A stretch of 64,000 nt of DNA, taken from Thermincola carboxydiphila. GTDB taxonomy: Bacteria > Bacillota > Thermincolia > Thermincolales > UBA2595. The stretch is taken from NCBI GenBank assembly GCA_016841725.1, contig JAENYP010000017.1, forward strand, positions 18,242-82,241, in the 5' to 3' direction. The notes beneath the pieces were generated by a model, which saw only the letters and a program-made list of their open reading frames with translations, was not told the origin of the DNA and ran no database searches. Numbering within the stretch: the stretch's first letter is position 1; each line of letters starts with the position of its first letter. The position numbers and the translations under genes are program-made. Below, one piece after another: positions 1 through 8,986 of the stretch.

Positions 1-905
1 AGGATCCAGGTGGTGGTAATGAGGATCCAGGTGGTGGTAATGAGGATCCAGGTGGCGGTAATGAGAATCCAGGTGGTAATGACAATCCGGGAGATGACCC
101 ACCCGTAGACGACCCACCCGTAGACGACCCTCCGGTTGAAGACCCTCCCGTCCCAAACAATACAGATCCCTTTGAATATGCCGTGCTGGGCCAGGGCAAG
201 GGCACCGGAATGTTCCAGTTAACCGGTGATATCAAGATTCAGGGGCCGATGCATTCCAATTCGAGCATTCATTTCAATAACAATGGAAATAATGCCGGGA
301 TTACAGTCTCGGGACCTGTCAGTACAACAGATGAGATCAAGATCATCGGAAAAAGCGGTGATTTCTCCGGAGTTGAAATGAATGTGGGAGTACCGCCCGT
401 TGTCATGCCGGAAATAAACTGGGACTATATCAGGGAAAATGCTACTCAGGTATATGACAAGAAAACCTCTCTGGACGGGAATGAAATTCATGAAGATGAT
501 GTGATTTTTGTTGACGGAGACCTCACTTTAACCGGAGAGGTCAGCGGAAGTGCCCTGATTGTGGCTACCGGGGACATAACCATCAGCGGAGACTATGATT
601 ATCCCAGTTCAAATTATGCAGTTGTTGGTTTATTTGCCGGAAAAAATCTTAAACTGTTCGGGGACGATGGCAGGCTTGACCTGCCCGGAGTAGACGGACC
701 GGAAATACGCGGGCTAGTTATTGCCTTGAATAACGTAAGTACTCAGGGAGAAGCCAAGATAACGGGAAGTGTGCTTTGTGGCAATAATATTGAATGTGGC
801 AGCGGGGAACTTCAAATAGAATACGTTGATGGGAACGACAATCCTGTTTACGATGTATTCGATATCATAGGGACAAAGATCATTGCCAACTATGATGAGC
901 TGTAA
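1..905 (+). CDS. C-terminal part of a pilus-locus surface protein with Gly/Asp/Pro-rich repeats (5' end outside window)
   Basis: The reading frame is open from the first bases (codons begin at base 3) and ends at the TAA at 903-905, so the N-terminus lies before the window. The first part encodes three near-perfect heptads DPGGGNE (21-bp repeats), then acidic DDPPV repeats, a typical extended linker. From about base 170 the protein turns into a beta-rich domain full of Gly, Asn and Val (TGDIKIQG, SGDYDYP, ITGSVLCG), suggesting a parallel beta-helix or carbohydrate-contacting fold. It lies 42 bases before pilM, so a PilX-like or other pilus-associated adhesin role is inferred from context. I do not recognise a precise family. 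Confidence 0.7.
   Translation, partial: DPGGGNEDPGGGNEDPGGGNENPGGNDNPGDDPPVDDPPVDDPPVEDPPVPNNTDPFEYAVLGQGKGTGMFQLTGDIKIQGPMHSNSSIHFNNNGNNAGITVSGPVSTTDEIKIIGKSGDFSGVEMNVGVPPVVMPEINWDYIRENATQVYDKKTSLDGNEIHEDDVIFVDGDLTLTGEVSGSALIVATGDITISGDYDYPSSNYAVVGLFAGKNLKLFGDDGRLDLPGVDGPEIRGLVIALNNVSTQGEAKITGSVLCGNNIECGSGELQIEYVDGNDNPVYDVFDIIGTKIIANYDEL
3..150 (+). repeat. In-frame tandem repeats (21-bp and 15-bp units)
   Basis: Three copies of a 21-bp unit encoding DPGGGNE are followed by degenerate copies and then by 15-bp units encoding DDPPV. The array stays in frame with the surface protein, so it is a coding linker that could vary in length by slippage. Confidence 0.8.
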
Positions 906-947
906 TTTCCCCGGTTAAAGACCTACAGACAAGGAGTGGAGCATTAC

Positions 948-2039
948 ATGGGACTTTTTTCGAAAACGATTTCCTGTATCGGGCTGGATATCGGTGAACA
1001 CCGGATGAAACTGGTTAAAGCTCAAAAGGCCGGGACCGGTTATGAGATAACCGGCTATGGAGTTGTTCCGACCCCGCCCGGTTTGATGGAAGGAAGTATG
1101 ATTATTGATGAGCAGGGGATTATTGCCACACTGGGGAAACTGGTCGGTAAAGTTCAGCTAAATACACCCCGGGTTGCTCTGGCTGTGTCCGGTGAGAATG
1201 TCATTGTGCGGAATTTGTCGGTACCTGCCATGCCTGACCGGGAACTGGCGGAAGCTATCAGAATCGAGGCCGAGGCCCAGCTTCCTATTCCGGGGAAGGA
1301 TGTTACCATAGATTTTATAAAATGTGGTCTTACTTCTGACGGAACTGTCAAAAAGCAGGAAATTCTGGCGGTAGCGGTGAGAAATGACATTATTAAGAGA
1401 ATGACCCGGATTGCTGCAGCTGTCGGGCTTGAGCCTGTGATTATCGATGTTGAGCCTCTTGTCCTCCAGAGGGCGCTTAAGATCCTGAACCCAGGTATAG
1501 TACCGGTCGATGGAAGTTATGCCATAGTAAATATTGGCAAAGGCTCCTCAAGTATCGCCGTATTTGAGAATGACAGGCTGTCATTTACCAGGACCCTTGG
1601 GTTTGGCGGAGACAAGCTGAGTATGGCTCTGGTCAACCACTATAATATGCCCCTGGAAGAGGCGGAAGGGACCAAAAAACTGATTGATTTTAGTGGTGAT
1701 TCCGACCAGCATGGACTTACGGTATTGCTCTACCAGAAAGCAGAGATTATCCTTCCGGTAATCGGTGAACTGGTAAAGGAACTGGGCCGCTCACTGGACT
1801 ATTATCTGGCCCAGCACAGGGGGCAGCGGTTTTCTAAGATATTCATTACAGGGGGCAGCGCTCAGCTTAAGGGGCTGGATACATATATGGCTGATGAGCT
1901 TGACCTTCCGGTGGCGGTGTTCAACCCGACCCGGCATATGCAGTTATCGGGCAAGGTACAGTATCTGGAAAAAGAAATCCAGGAAGCCGGAACGGCCCTG
2001 ACACAAGTTGCCGGCTTGGCCTTAAGTGAGGTGGAATAG
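948..2039 (+). CDS. pilM: Type IV pilus assembly ATPase-like protein PilM
   Basis: A 363-aa actin-fold protein of the PilM/FtsA type. The N-terminus (CIGLDIGEHRMKLVK) is the phosphate-1 strand of the sugar kinase/actin superfamily, and ITGGSAQLKGL near residue 300 is the adenosine motif. In type IV pilus systems cytoplasmic PilM binds the PilN N-terminus and forms the inner alignment complex. ATG 948 is chosen over the GTG at 936 because AAGGAG (931-936) lies 11 bases ahead. The gene abuts pilN (stop TAG, then ATG), so the genes are translationally coupled. The family assignment is secure; pilus function is inferred from the cluster. Confidence 0.9.
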   Translation: MGLFSKTISCIGLDIGEHRMKLVKAQKAGTGYEITGYGVVPTPPGLMEGSMIIDEQGIIATLGKLVGKVQLNTPRVALAVSGENVIVRNLSVPAMPDRELAEAIRIEAEAQLPIPGKDVTIDFIKCGLTSDGTVKKQEILAVAVRNDIIKRMTRIAAAVGLEPVIIDVEPLVLQRALKILNPGIVPVDGSYAIVNIGKGSSSIAVFENDRLSFTRTLGFGGDKLSMALVNHYNMPLEEAEGTKKLIDFSGDSDQHGLTVLLYQKAEIILPVIGELVKELGRSLDYYLAQHRGQRFSKIFITGGSAQLKGLDTYMADELDLPVAVFNPTRHMQLSGKVQYLEKEIQEAGTALTQVAGLALSEVE

Positions 2040-2600
2040 ATGCAAAACCGGATTAATTTACTTAACCCATCAACTTCAATAAAGACCAAGCCTGCATCTG
2101 AAGGTCCCAGCAAAATTCTGGTGGCCATCTGCATCTTAAGTGTAGTTTGTTGTATCGGAACATATTTATATGTATTTGGCATGGAGAAATATACCTTGGG
2201 TAAGGTTGCCGGGACAAATAACGAGATTGACGGCTTAAAAGAAGTTTCGGAACAATTGAAAACCAGGGGCGCCCTGGCAGCTGAAAAGAGTAAATCCGAA
2301 CAAAATATCAACCGGCTCATTTACGAGAGACCGGAGATGTCCAGATATCTGGCGGAAATAGAGAAGATAATTCCCGCCCCGATAAGTCTTACACACCTGC
2401 AGATTAAGAACGAGCCTTTTGAGGTTGTCCTGAAGGGTGACTCACTGTCACACCTGGAAGTGGCCCGGTTTGGCAAGAATGTACAGGATTCGGTTTATTT
2501 CAAGGACGGGATTATAAGCTCCAGTATCAGGAAGGTCGAAGAAAATGTTATTCAATATTCAATCACCATTACCCCTGAGAAAAAAGGGGGGAATAAATAA
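2040..2600 (+). CDS. pilN: Type IV pilus inner-membrane assembly protein PilN
   Basis: A 186-aa bitopic protein with a short cytoplasmic N-terminus (MQNRINLLNPS, the PilM-binding INLLP-like motif), one membrane segment at about residues 24-46, a coiled coil and a small ferredoxin-like periplasmic-type domain. This is the PilN architecture. It directly follows pilM and overlaps pilO by one base (TAATG). With PilM and PilO it would form the alignment platform of the pilus machine. Confidence 0.88.
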   Translation: MQNRINLLNPSTSIKTKPASEGPSKILVAICILSVVCCIGTYLYVFGMEKYTLGKVAGTNNEIDGLKEVSEQLKTRGALAAEKSKSEQNINRLIYERPEMSRYLAEIEKIIPAPISLTHLQIKNEPFEVVLKGDSLSHLEVARFGKNVQDSVYFKDGIISSSIRKVEENVIQYSITITPEKKGGNK

Positions 2601-3229
2601 TGAAGCAATCCATGACAGGAAGAGAAAAGAATTTGATTACCCTGGCAGTAACAATAATTTTTTGTGCACTGTTTATAACGTATTTAATATTACCCGGAAT
2701 AGATAAAAATAAATCTGCACAGGCCAGGCTTACCGAAGCGGGGGCAAGGCTGGAACAACTTCAAATGGCTGAGGAGACTATGAATACCTCCGAGGAAGAA
2801 CTGGATCAGATAAAAGACGATCTGCAGGAGTATCGTAGACAGCTCCCGGTGTCACCGGAATCAGCGGAACTACTCTATTATCTGAACCAGGCCGCCGAAA
2901 AAAGCGGTGTTACCCTAATGAAGTACGAGTTTAACGAGAGTGAAGCAGATGCCGATAAGGAACCTGAGAATGGCCTGGTTTTGGTAGGCGGCAAAGTTGG
3001 TGTTCTGGGAGCCTATACACAGGTGAATAATTTTGTAAACCAGACCGAAAAACTAACCAGAATAACCCATAACCGGGTGATTACAATTAACGAAATCAAG
3101 GAAAAGGCTGCACTTGAGTGTACTATTGAATTCACTTCTTATGTGGCTGCATATGGCGCCACGAATTTTAAGCATACCGGTGATATTCCCAATGCAGCCG
3201 CCGGGAAACAATCACCTTTTAAATTCTAG
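2600..3229 (+). CDS. pilO: Type IV pilus assembly protein PilO
   Basis: A 209-aa protein with one N-terminal membrane helix (residues 14-33), a long charged coiled coil (about 40-90) and a C-terminal alpha/beta domain, matching the PilO/GspM plan. Its start overlaps the pilN stop. PilO pairs with PilN in the membrane. Sequence identity across PilO is low, so the call rests on topology, size and position after pilM-pilN. Confidence 0.85.
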   Translation: MKQSMTGREKNLITLAVTIIFCALFITYLILPGIDKNKSAQARLTEAGARLEQLQMAEETMNTSEEELDQIKDDLQEYRRQLPVSPESAELLYYLNQAAEKSGVTLMKYEFNESEADADKEPENGLVLVGGKVGVLGAYTQVNNFVNQTEKLTRITHNRVITINEIKEKAALECTIEFTSYVAAYGATNFKHTGDIPNAAAGKQSPFKF

Positions 3230-3254
3230 GTCAAATAGCGGGGGGGAAGGGGTT

Positions 3255-3731
3255 ATGCAAAGGGAGCTGCGGTCTGAATCGGGATTTACCCTGATTGAAC
3301 TGGCTGTGGTGCTGGTACTTATCGGCATTGCCGCTGCCCTGGTACTGCCTCTGGGACTGTCAAAAGCGGCAAACTCAGCAGCTCTGGATACCGAGGCTCA
3401 GAAACTGGCCGGAACTATCAGGCTGGCCAGGCAGAAGTCCATTACCCAGGATGTTCCCGGAACGACTTACGGAGTCCGGTTTAAAAACTCAACTAATGCC
3501 ACTTCTTACAGGCTGTTTTCACGGAACCCTGCCACAGGTTCCAGTTGGACAGGGGAAGAGCAGGAGTTGGATAAACATGTCATTATAGATTCTGCCGGCC
3601 ATGTGGAAATTGTCTTTGACAACTCCGGTAATACTACTGACACAGGAATAGTTGTATTAATGGAAGTAAGCGGCAATAACAGGACCATAACCCTGGAAGT
3701 AAACTCTCTGGGCACAGTTGATATCCAATAA
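3255..3731 (+). CDS. GspH/FimT-type pseudopilin with type III prepilin cleavage site
   Basis: A 158-aa prepilin-like protein. The N-terminus carries the class III signal [13 protein letters not shown] with Gly before Phe at the PilD cleavage site and Glu at +5, followed by a hydrophobic helix. The rest is beta-rich, as in GspH/FimT minor pilins. The start is ATG 3255, not an upstream in-frame ATG, because it is preceded by a GGGGGGAAGGGG purine tract and puts the signal at residue 10. It is the last pilus gene before a strong terminator. Confidence 0.85.
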   Translation: MQRELRSESGFTLIELAVVLVLIGIAAALVLPLGLSKAANSAALDTEAQKLAGTIRLARQKSITQDVPGTTYGVRFKNSTNATSYRLFSRNPATGSSWTGEEQELDKHVIIDSAGHVEIVFDNSGNTTDTGIVVLMEVSGNNRTITLEVNSLGTVDIQ

Positions 3732-3764
3732 CCTGAGATTGACAACAGGCCGAAATCACTTCAT

Positions 3765-3810
3765 AATAGTAAATAACACCGGAGTTTCCGGTTGTTATTT
3801 ACTATTTTTA
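3765..3810 (+). terminator. Rho-independent terminator after the pilus operon
   Basis: Near-perfect long stem: AATAGTAAATAACA-CCGG pairs with CCGG-TTGTTATTTACTATT around an AGTTT loop, followed by TTTATTT. It separates the pil cluster from aroC. Confidence 0.85.
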
Positions 3811-3834
3811 TTTGAATTTACAGGAGTGGTAGAT

Positions 3835-4995
3835 TTGTTAAGATACCTGACAGCCGGGGAATCTCACGGCAGGGCTTTGACAGCATTGGTCGAAGGGCTT
3901 CCGGCCGGAGTTCCCCTGACAGAGGACTACATAAACATTCAGTTGGCGCGACGCCAGGGAGGGTATGGCAGGGGCGGCCGGATGAAAATTGAAAAAGACC
4001 GTGTCAGCATAACTGCCGGAGTAAGAGGCGGCCTCACTACAGGGGGCCCCGTTTCTTTGGTTATCGAAAACCGGGATTGGGCTAACTGGTCTGAGATTAT
4101 GTCCCCCGGGGCTGATGCCAGGCTTGATGAACGGGTGGTGACAAAACCAAGGCCGGGGCATGCTGACTTGGGCGGCGCCCTCAAATACGGTCATACTGAC
4201 ATCAGAAACACCCTGGAACGGGCCAGCGCCAGGGAGACGGCTGCCAGAGTGGCCGCCGGGACAGCAGGACGAGCCCTGGCGGAGCAGTTCGGCATCAGGA
4301 TATTTGGTCATGTAACCGCTATTGGGAGCATAGAAATTAGTGAAATCCCCGGTGACACTGAAGAAATATCCCGACGGGCTGCCCAGTCGGAGTTACTGTG
4401 TGCGGACAGTGCGACAGAAGCTAAAATGAAACATGAAATTGACCGCTGCCGGGATGATGGTGATTCCCTGGGCGGGATTTTTGAAATAATCGTTACCGGA
4501 CTGCCGCCCGGGCTGGGCAGTCATGTACAGTATGACCGCAGGCTTGACGGTAGGCTGGCCCAGGCAGTAATGAGCATCCAGGCAATCAAGGGTGTAGAGT
4601 TTGGGATTGGGTTTCGCGCAGGAAGGCTGACCGGCTCACAAGTGCATGATGAGCTATTTCACAGCCCCAGAGACGGGTTCTGGCGGAATACCAATCGGGC
4701 CGGGGGCCTGGAGGGCGGGATCACCAATGGGGAGCCGCTGGTGCTGCGGGCTGTGATGAAACCTATCCCGACACTGTATAAACCTCTCAGGAGTGTGGAT
4801 ATGCATACAAAGGAACCCTATGAGGCTTCCATTGAGAGGTCTGATGTTTGTGCCGTCCCCGCTGCGGTGGTAGTGGGTGAGGCTGTGGTTGGTTTTGAAA
4901 TTGCCAGGTCAATTGCGGAGAAGTTCGGCGGGGACAGCCTGGCAGAGATGAAACGGAATTATGATGCCTATGTTGAATATGTAAAGCGGGTGTAG
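3835..4995 (+). CDS. aroC: Chorismate synthase
   Basis: A 386-aa protein that makes chorismate from 5-enolpyruvylshikimate-3-phosphate using reduced FMN, the last common step of aromatic amino acid synthesis. Signature sequences are visible: LTAGESHG at the N-terminus, [24 protein letters not shown] and the [14 protein letters not shown] block. Start TTG 3835 follows AGGAGTGG; an upstream in-frame extension to 3718 would run through the terminator and is rejected. It begins the aroC-aroK-aroB operon, with aroK 2 bases downstream. Confidence 0.96.
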   Translation: MLRYLTAGESHGRALTALVEGLPAGVPLTEDYINIQLARRQGGYGRGGRMKIEKDRVSITAGVRGGLTTGGPVSLVIENRDWANWSEIMSPGADARLDERVVTKPRPGHADLGGALKYGHTDIRNTLERASARETAARVAAGTAGRALAEQFGIRIFGHVTAIGSIEISEIPGDTEEISRRAAQSELLCADSATEAKMKHEIDRCRDDGDSLGGIFEIIVTGLPPGLGSHVQYDRRLDGRLAQAVMSIQAIKGVEFGIGFRAGRLTGSQVHDELFHSPRDGFWRNTNRAGGLEGGITNGEPLVLRAVMKPIPTLYKPLRSVDMHTKEPYEASIERSDVCAVPAAVVVGEAVVGFEIARSIAEKFGGDSLAEMKRNYDAYVEYVKRV

Positions 4996-4997
4996 AG

Positions 4998-5522
4998 ATG
5001 CCAAATTTGGTTTTGATAGGTTATATGGGTACAGGGAAAACAACAGTTGGCAAAAAATTGGCCAGAAGGCTGGGAATGAAATTTGTGGATACCGACCATG
5101 AAATTGAACGGGTAACCGGATTGAGTATTAACGATATTTTTGATAAACACGGGGAAATTCGCTTCCGTTCCGAGGAGAAGGCGGCTGTCAGGAGAATAAC
5201 CCGTGAAGACAACATGGTTATTGCAACCGGCGGCGGGGCGGTACTTGACAGCGAAAATGTGGAATTGCTGCAGCAGGACGGACTGTTGGTCTGCCTGGAT
5301 GCCAAGCCGGAAATCATCCATGAAAGGACAAAAAGGAAAAAGACCCGTCCCCTGCTGAGGACAGAAGACCCTTTGCAGAAAATCATCAAAATGCTCGCAG
5401 ACCGGGAGCCATATTATGCCCTTGCATCTTTCAGGATTGATACCTCACACCGGGAACTTGACGATGTGGTTGAAGAGGTAAGGCGGATATTCGAAAGCTA
5501 CAGGAAAAACAGGGAGCGATAG
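4998..5522 (+). CDS. aroK: Shikimate kinase
   Basis: A 174-aa P-loop kinase phosphorylating shikimate at the 3-hydroxyl. The Walker A GYMGTGKTTVG is at residues 8-18, the shikimate-binding DTDHEIE follows at about 32, GGGAVLD lies near residue 76 and the LID region KKTRPLL near 113. Two bases separate it from aroC and five from aroB, indicating one transcript. Confidence 0.95.
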   Translation: MPNLVLIGYMGTGKTTVGKKLARRLGMKFVDTDHEIERVTGLSINDIFDKHGEIRFRSEEKAAVRRITREDNMVIATGGGAVLDSENVELLQQDGLLVCLDAKPEIIHERTKRKKTRPLLRTEDPLQKIIKMLADREPYYALASFRIDTSHRELDDVVEEVRRIFESYRKNRER

Positions 5523-5527
5523 AATTC

Positions 5528-6613
5528 ATGATAACTGTTCAGGTAAATCTCGGCAGTAAAAGTTACCCGATACATATCGGTGACAACATTCTCCCTGACC
5601 TGGGGGCATATGTTAAGGAACTGGGGATTGGCAGCAGGATTATGGTGGTCACCAACCCGAAGGTTGGGGCGCTTTATGGCAGGCTTGTTACTAAAAGTCT
5701 GGAAGCAGCGGGCTTTAAAGCAATTGTTGCTGAGGTGCCTGATGGGGAAAAATATAAGTCCCTGGAATCAGCGGGACTCCTTTATGATACTGCCTTTGCC
5801 AACGGCCTTGACCGCGGCTGTGCGGTACTGGCCCTGGGAGGCGGCGTAATCGGCGACCTGGCCGGATTTATTGCGGCAACATATATGAGAGGGGTTCCCT
5901 TTATACAGGTCCCTACGACACTCCTGGCCCAGGTGGACAGTAGTGTGGGAGGAAAGGTGGCTGTTAACCACCCCAGAGGGAAAAATATCATTGGGGCATT
6001 TTACCAGCCCAGGATGGTCTTTACTGATATAAGTACACTCCATACCCTGGAAGAACGGCAGTTCAGAGCCGGCATGGCGGAAGTTATTAAATACGGCATC
6101 ATCAGGGACAGCGAATTTTTTGCCTTCCTGGAAAAGGAGGCCCCGGAAGTAAAAAAGCTGGATACCGGGGCAATTATTCATGTTGTGCAAACCTCCTGCC
6201 GGATTAAAGCAGAAGTAGTGGCAGAGGATGAAACTGAGCAGGGTGTCAGGGCTATTCTTAACCTGGGCCATACTTTTGGCCATGCCTTTGAGGCGCTGAC
6301 CGGGTACACTAAATTTGTCCACGGTGAGGCCATAGCCATTGGCATGGTATCTGCCGCAAGGGCTGCGGTACAGACAGGTCTGCTGCCGGAAACCGACCTG
6401 GCTCGGATTGAGAGGCTGATTGACAGATATAGTCTGCCCGGCAGTTTCGGGGATCTGGATATTACAGAAATAATAAAAAGCATGTACCATGACAAAAAAG
6501 CAGTTGCCGGTAAAATCAGATATATACTGCCAGAGATTATCGGCAGGGTTGGAATTGTTTCAGAGATACCTCATGAAATCCTGAAAATTGTACTACAGGG
6601 ACAGCGGAATTAA
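5528..6613 (+). CDS. aroB: 3-dehydroquinate synthase
   Basis: A 361-aa NAD- and divalent-metal-dependent enzyme converting DAHP to 3-dehydroquinate. The NAD-binding segment ALGGGVIGDLAGFIAATYMRG and the metal-ligand region NLGHTFGHAFE are clear, along with PTTLLAQVDSSVGGK. Standard family length. It closes the aroC-aroK-aroB run; the fourth pathway gene aroQ lies about 8.6 kb downstream. Confidence 0.95.
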   Translation: MITVQVNLGSKSYPIHIGDNILPDLGAYVKELGIGSRIMVVTNPKVGALYGRLVTKSLEAAGFKAIVAEVPDGEKYKSLESAGLLYDTAFANGLDRGCAVLALGGGVIGDLAGFIAATYMRGVPFIQVPTTLLAQVDSSVGGKVAVNHPRGKNIIGAFYQPRMVFTDISTLHTLEERQFRAGMAEVIKYGIIRDSEFFAFLEKEAPEVKKLDTGAIIHVVQTSCRIKAEVVAEDETEQGVRAILNLGHTFGHAFEALTGYTKFVHGEAIAIGMVSAARAAVQTGLLPETDLARIERLIDRYSLPGSFGDLDITEIIKSMYHDKKAVAGKIRYILPEIIGRVGIVSEIPHEILKIVLQGQRN

Positions 6614-6679
6614 GTATACTAAGGCAATTGGGGGCAAAAACTAAACCGGAGGGAAAGTATTAACTTTGGGGGTGCTTCT

Positions 6680-8107
6680 GTGTTAGCAAAGGGTGATCTT
6701 CAGGAAATACTCCAACTGGCAGTTGCCAGGGGGGGCGATTTTGCAGATATATTTGTTGAAGAAAAAAAGACAGCTGCCGTGGCTTGTGAGGCTGATAAAA
6801 TTGAACGGATTAATTCAGGCATAGATAAAGGCGCTGGAATCAGGGTAATTTCCGGAGATGCGACAGCTTATGCATATACCAATGACCTTTCAAAGGAAGG
6901 GCTTGCCAAGGTTGCCGGGGTAGTCAGCGCTGCTTCTGAAGGTGGACGTGATGTTACGGTAGATCTTAGAGAAATTAAACCTGCAGTTGAGTTCGGAATT
7001 GAACAAATGCCTGACACCGTCAGCATTGATGACAAGGTAGAGATGGTTCTCAGAGGCAACAGGGCGGCAAGGGGATTTGACCCCAGGATTAAGCAGGTTA
7101 CTGTTGGACTGGGGGATGTTATTCAGAATGTTGTGATTGCCAATACAAAAGGTGATTATGTCCATGACCGGCGGGTAAGAACCCGGTTTATGATAAATAC
7201 GGTTGCCATGGATAATGGTGTAATCCAGACCGGATACGATGCCGTTGGAGGTTTTTTGGGTTTTGAACTTTTAAAGGAATACAATCCTGAAGATGTAGCC
7301 CGGGAAGCAGCAGGAAGGGCTGTTAAAATGCTGGAAGCCAAACCTGCACCTGCGGGGAAGATGGAAGTGGTAATGGCCGGAGAAGCAGGCGGCACCATGG
7401 TGCATGAGGCTTGCGGTCATGGCTTGGAGGCAGATCTGGTCCAGAAGAAACTCTCAGTTTATGCCGGTCAAAAAGGCCAAAAGGTGGCCTCTGACCTGAT
7501 TACTGTTGTTGATGATGCCACGATAAAAGGGAAGTACGGCTCTTTCAGGTTTGATGATGAGGGAACTGAGGGACAGAAGACGGTACTCATCAAGGACGGA
7601 ATACTGGAAGAATATATGTATGACAGGCTTACGGTGATGCGTGAAGAAGGGGTCAGGCCGACCGGCAACGGAAGGCGCGAGTCATACCAGGACAGGCCTA
7701 TTCCCAGGATGAGCAATACATATATTGCCCCAGGGAAGGAGGATCCCGAAAAGATAATCAAAAATGTAAAAAACGGACTGCTGGTCAAAAAGATGGGCGG
7801 CGGTCAGGTAAATACAACCAATGGTGATTTCGTTTTTGATGTGGCCGAGGGATACCTTATCAGAGAAGGTGAGATCACTGGGCCGGTAAGAGGGGCGACC
7901 CTAACCGGCAATGGTCCCGAGGTGCTGCAGACAATTGATATGGTGGGCAGGGACCTGGGCTACACTATAGGCACCTGCGGCAAAGACGGCCAGGGGGTAC
8001 CGGTTTCCGATGCCCAGCCAACTATCCACATCCCGCAAATAGTTGTGGGAGGAACGGCACATGGCGATGAAAACAGCCCACAGGTAAAACGGATTAGAAG
8101 GATATGA
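6680..8107 (+). CDS. tldD: TldD-family metalloprotease subunit
   Basis: A 475-aa member of the TldD half of the TldD/TldE (PmbA) heterodimeric zinc protease. The active-site HExxxH is present as HEACGH, followed by GLEADLV, and the C-terminal block TIGTCGKDGQGVPVSDAQPT is typical. Start GTG 6680 is the only good start near a weak GGGGG site. TldD/TldE unfold and degrade small proteins and mature some modified peptides such as microcin B17. The partner pmbA is at 13752, separated by unrelated genes. Confidence 0.92.
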   Translation: MLAKGDLQEILQLAVARGGDFADIFVEEKKTAAVACEADKIERINSGIDKGAGIRVISGDATAYAYTNDLSKEGLAKVAGVVSAASEGGRDVTVDLREIKPAVEFGIEQMPDTVSIDDKVEMVLRGNRAARGFDPRIKQVTVGLGDVIQNVVIANTKGDYVHDRRVRTRFMINTVAMDNGVIQTGYDAVGGFLGFELLKEYNPEDVAREAAGRAVKMLEAKPAPAGKMEVVMAGEAGGTMVHEACGHGLEADLVQKKLSVYAGQKGQKVASDLITVVDDATIKGKYGSFRFDDEGTEGQKTVLIKDGILEEYMYDRLTVMREEGVRPTGNGRRESYQDRPIPRMSNTYIAPGKEDPEKIIKNVKNGLLVKKMGGGQVNTTNGDFVFDVAEGYLIREGEITGPVRGATLTGNGPEVLQTIDMVGRDLGYTIGTCGKDGQGVPVSDAQPTIHIPQIVVGGTAHGDENSPQVKRIRRI

Positions 8108-8115
8108 AGATCAGG

Positions 8116-8150
8116 GAGCGCTCAGGGCAACGAATGAGGCGCTCACTTTT
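8116..8150 (+). terminator. Terminator after tldD
   Basis: GAGCGCTCA pairs with TGAGGCGCTC with one bulge around a 10-base loop, followed by ACTTTTTTG. Confidence 0.75.
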
Positions 8151-8193
8151 TTGCGCTTTTCCAGACGGCGCTTAAGGTCGGGAAAAGTTTTTG

Positions 8194-8223
8194 TTGAAGT
8201 AACTAAATATACAGTGATATAAT
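8194..8223 (+). promoter_or_regulatory. Sigma-A-type promoter for the acetyltransferase gene
   Basis: TTGAAG at 8194-8199 and TATAAT at 8218-8223 are 18 bases apart, with the start codon 34 bases after the -10 box. Confidence 0.6.
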
Positions 8224-8256
8224 TACTACATATTTTCGAGGAAAGGTTATGGTTAG

Positions 8257-8712
8257 ATGATTTATCGCAAAGCCAGAATAAGTGATGCTGAATGCATACA
8301 TGCACTGATTACACACTATGCCAATGAAGGGTTGATGCTGGCCCGCTCCAGGGCTCTGATATACGAACACATCAGGGACTTTACTGTTGCCGAAGATAAT
8401 GGTAAGGTGATAGCTGCCGGAGGGCTGCATATTCTATGGGAGGACCTGGCCGAGGTACGGGCTCTGGCAGTTGCCCCCGAGTATACCAAACAGGGTATAG
8501 GAAGGGGGCTTATTAGCTGCTTTATCAGAGAATCATGGGACCTTGGGATTCTCCGGGTTTTTTCTCTTACCTATCAGGCAATTTTCTTTAAGAAATGCGG
8601 TTTTAAGGTTGTCTCTAAAGAAATTCTGCCACACAAGGTATGGAAGGAATGTATAGAATGTCCAAAGTTCCCTAACTGTGATGAAACGGCTGTGCTTCTC
8701 GAAATAAACTGA
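8257..8712 (+). CDS. GNAT N-acetyltransferase, short ArgA-like N-acetylglutamate synthase type
   Basis: A 151-aa single-domain GNAT. The acetyl-CoA motif appears as VAPEYTKQGIGRGLI near residue 77, and the C-terminus has the CIECPKFPNCDE motif seen in the short N-acetylglutamate synthases of clostridia and actinobacteria. That family makes N-acetylglutamate for arginine synthesis without the kinase-like domain of classical ArgA. The gene is monocistronic, with its own promoter and terminator. Substrate is inferred from the motif; no arg gene lies nearby. Confidence 0.8.
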   Translation: MIYRKARISDAECIHALITHYANEGLMLARSRALIYEHIRDFTVAEDNGKVIAAGGLHILWEDLAEVRALAVAPEYTKQGIGRGLISCFIRESWDLGILRVFSLTYQAIFFKKCGFKVVSKEILPHKVWKECIECPKFPNCDETAVLLEIN

Positions 8713-8723
8713 TTATCTTTAAC

Positions 8724-8755
8724 GGAGCCCCCAGAGACCGGCCTTTGGGGGCTTA
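8724..8755 (+). terminator. Terminator after the acetyltransferase gene
   Basis: GCCCCCA pairs with TGGGGGC, with an internal GACCGGCC loop region, followed by TTATATT. Confidence 0.7.
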
Positions 8756-8986
8756 TATTATTCCTATAGATGGAATTTCTGCATAACCTAAAGTAGTCAC
8801 TATTTTCCTAATTTAATCTTAATGAAAACCAAAAAAAGGATTAATCATGGTGGTGTCGAACTGGAAGATTGATACAGAGCAATATTTCTGCATAACACAG
8901 CCTTTCAGGTGGAACGGTATAATTGCATGATATTGCTTCGGCAGTGGTGTTGGGATTCAGTTGGTATCCGATTGGGGTGGGTTTAG

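Noticed and set aside
1-90. The 21-bp repeats as a CRISPR array
   Set aside because: Repeats are contiguous, without spacers, and encode a heptad in frame.
3114-3254. N-terminal extension of the pseudopilin gene upstream of 3255
   Set aside because: It would overlap pilO in another frame and push the prepilin cleavage site away from the N-terminus.
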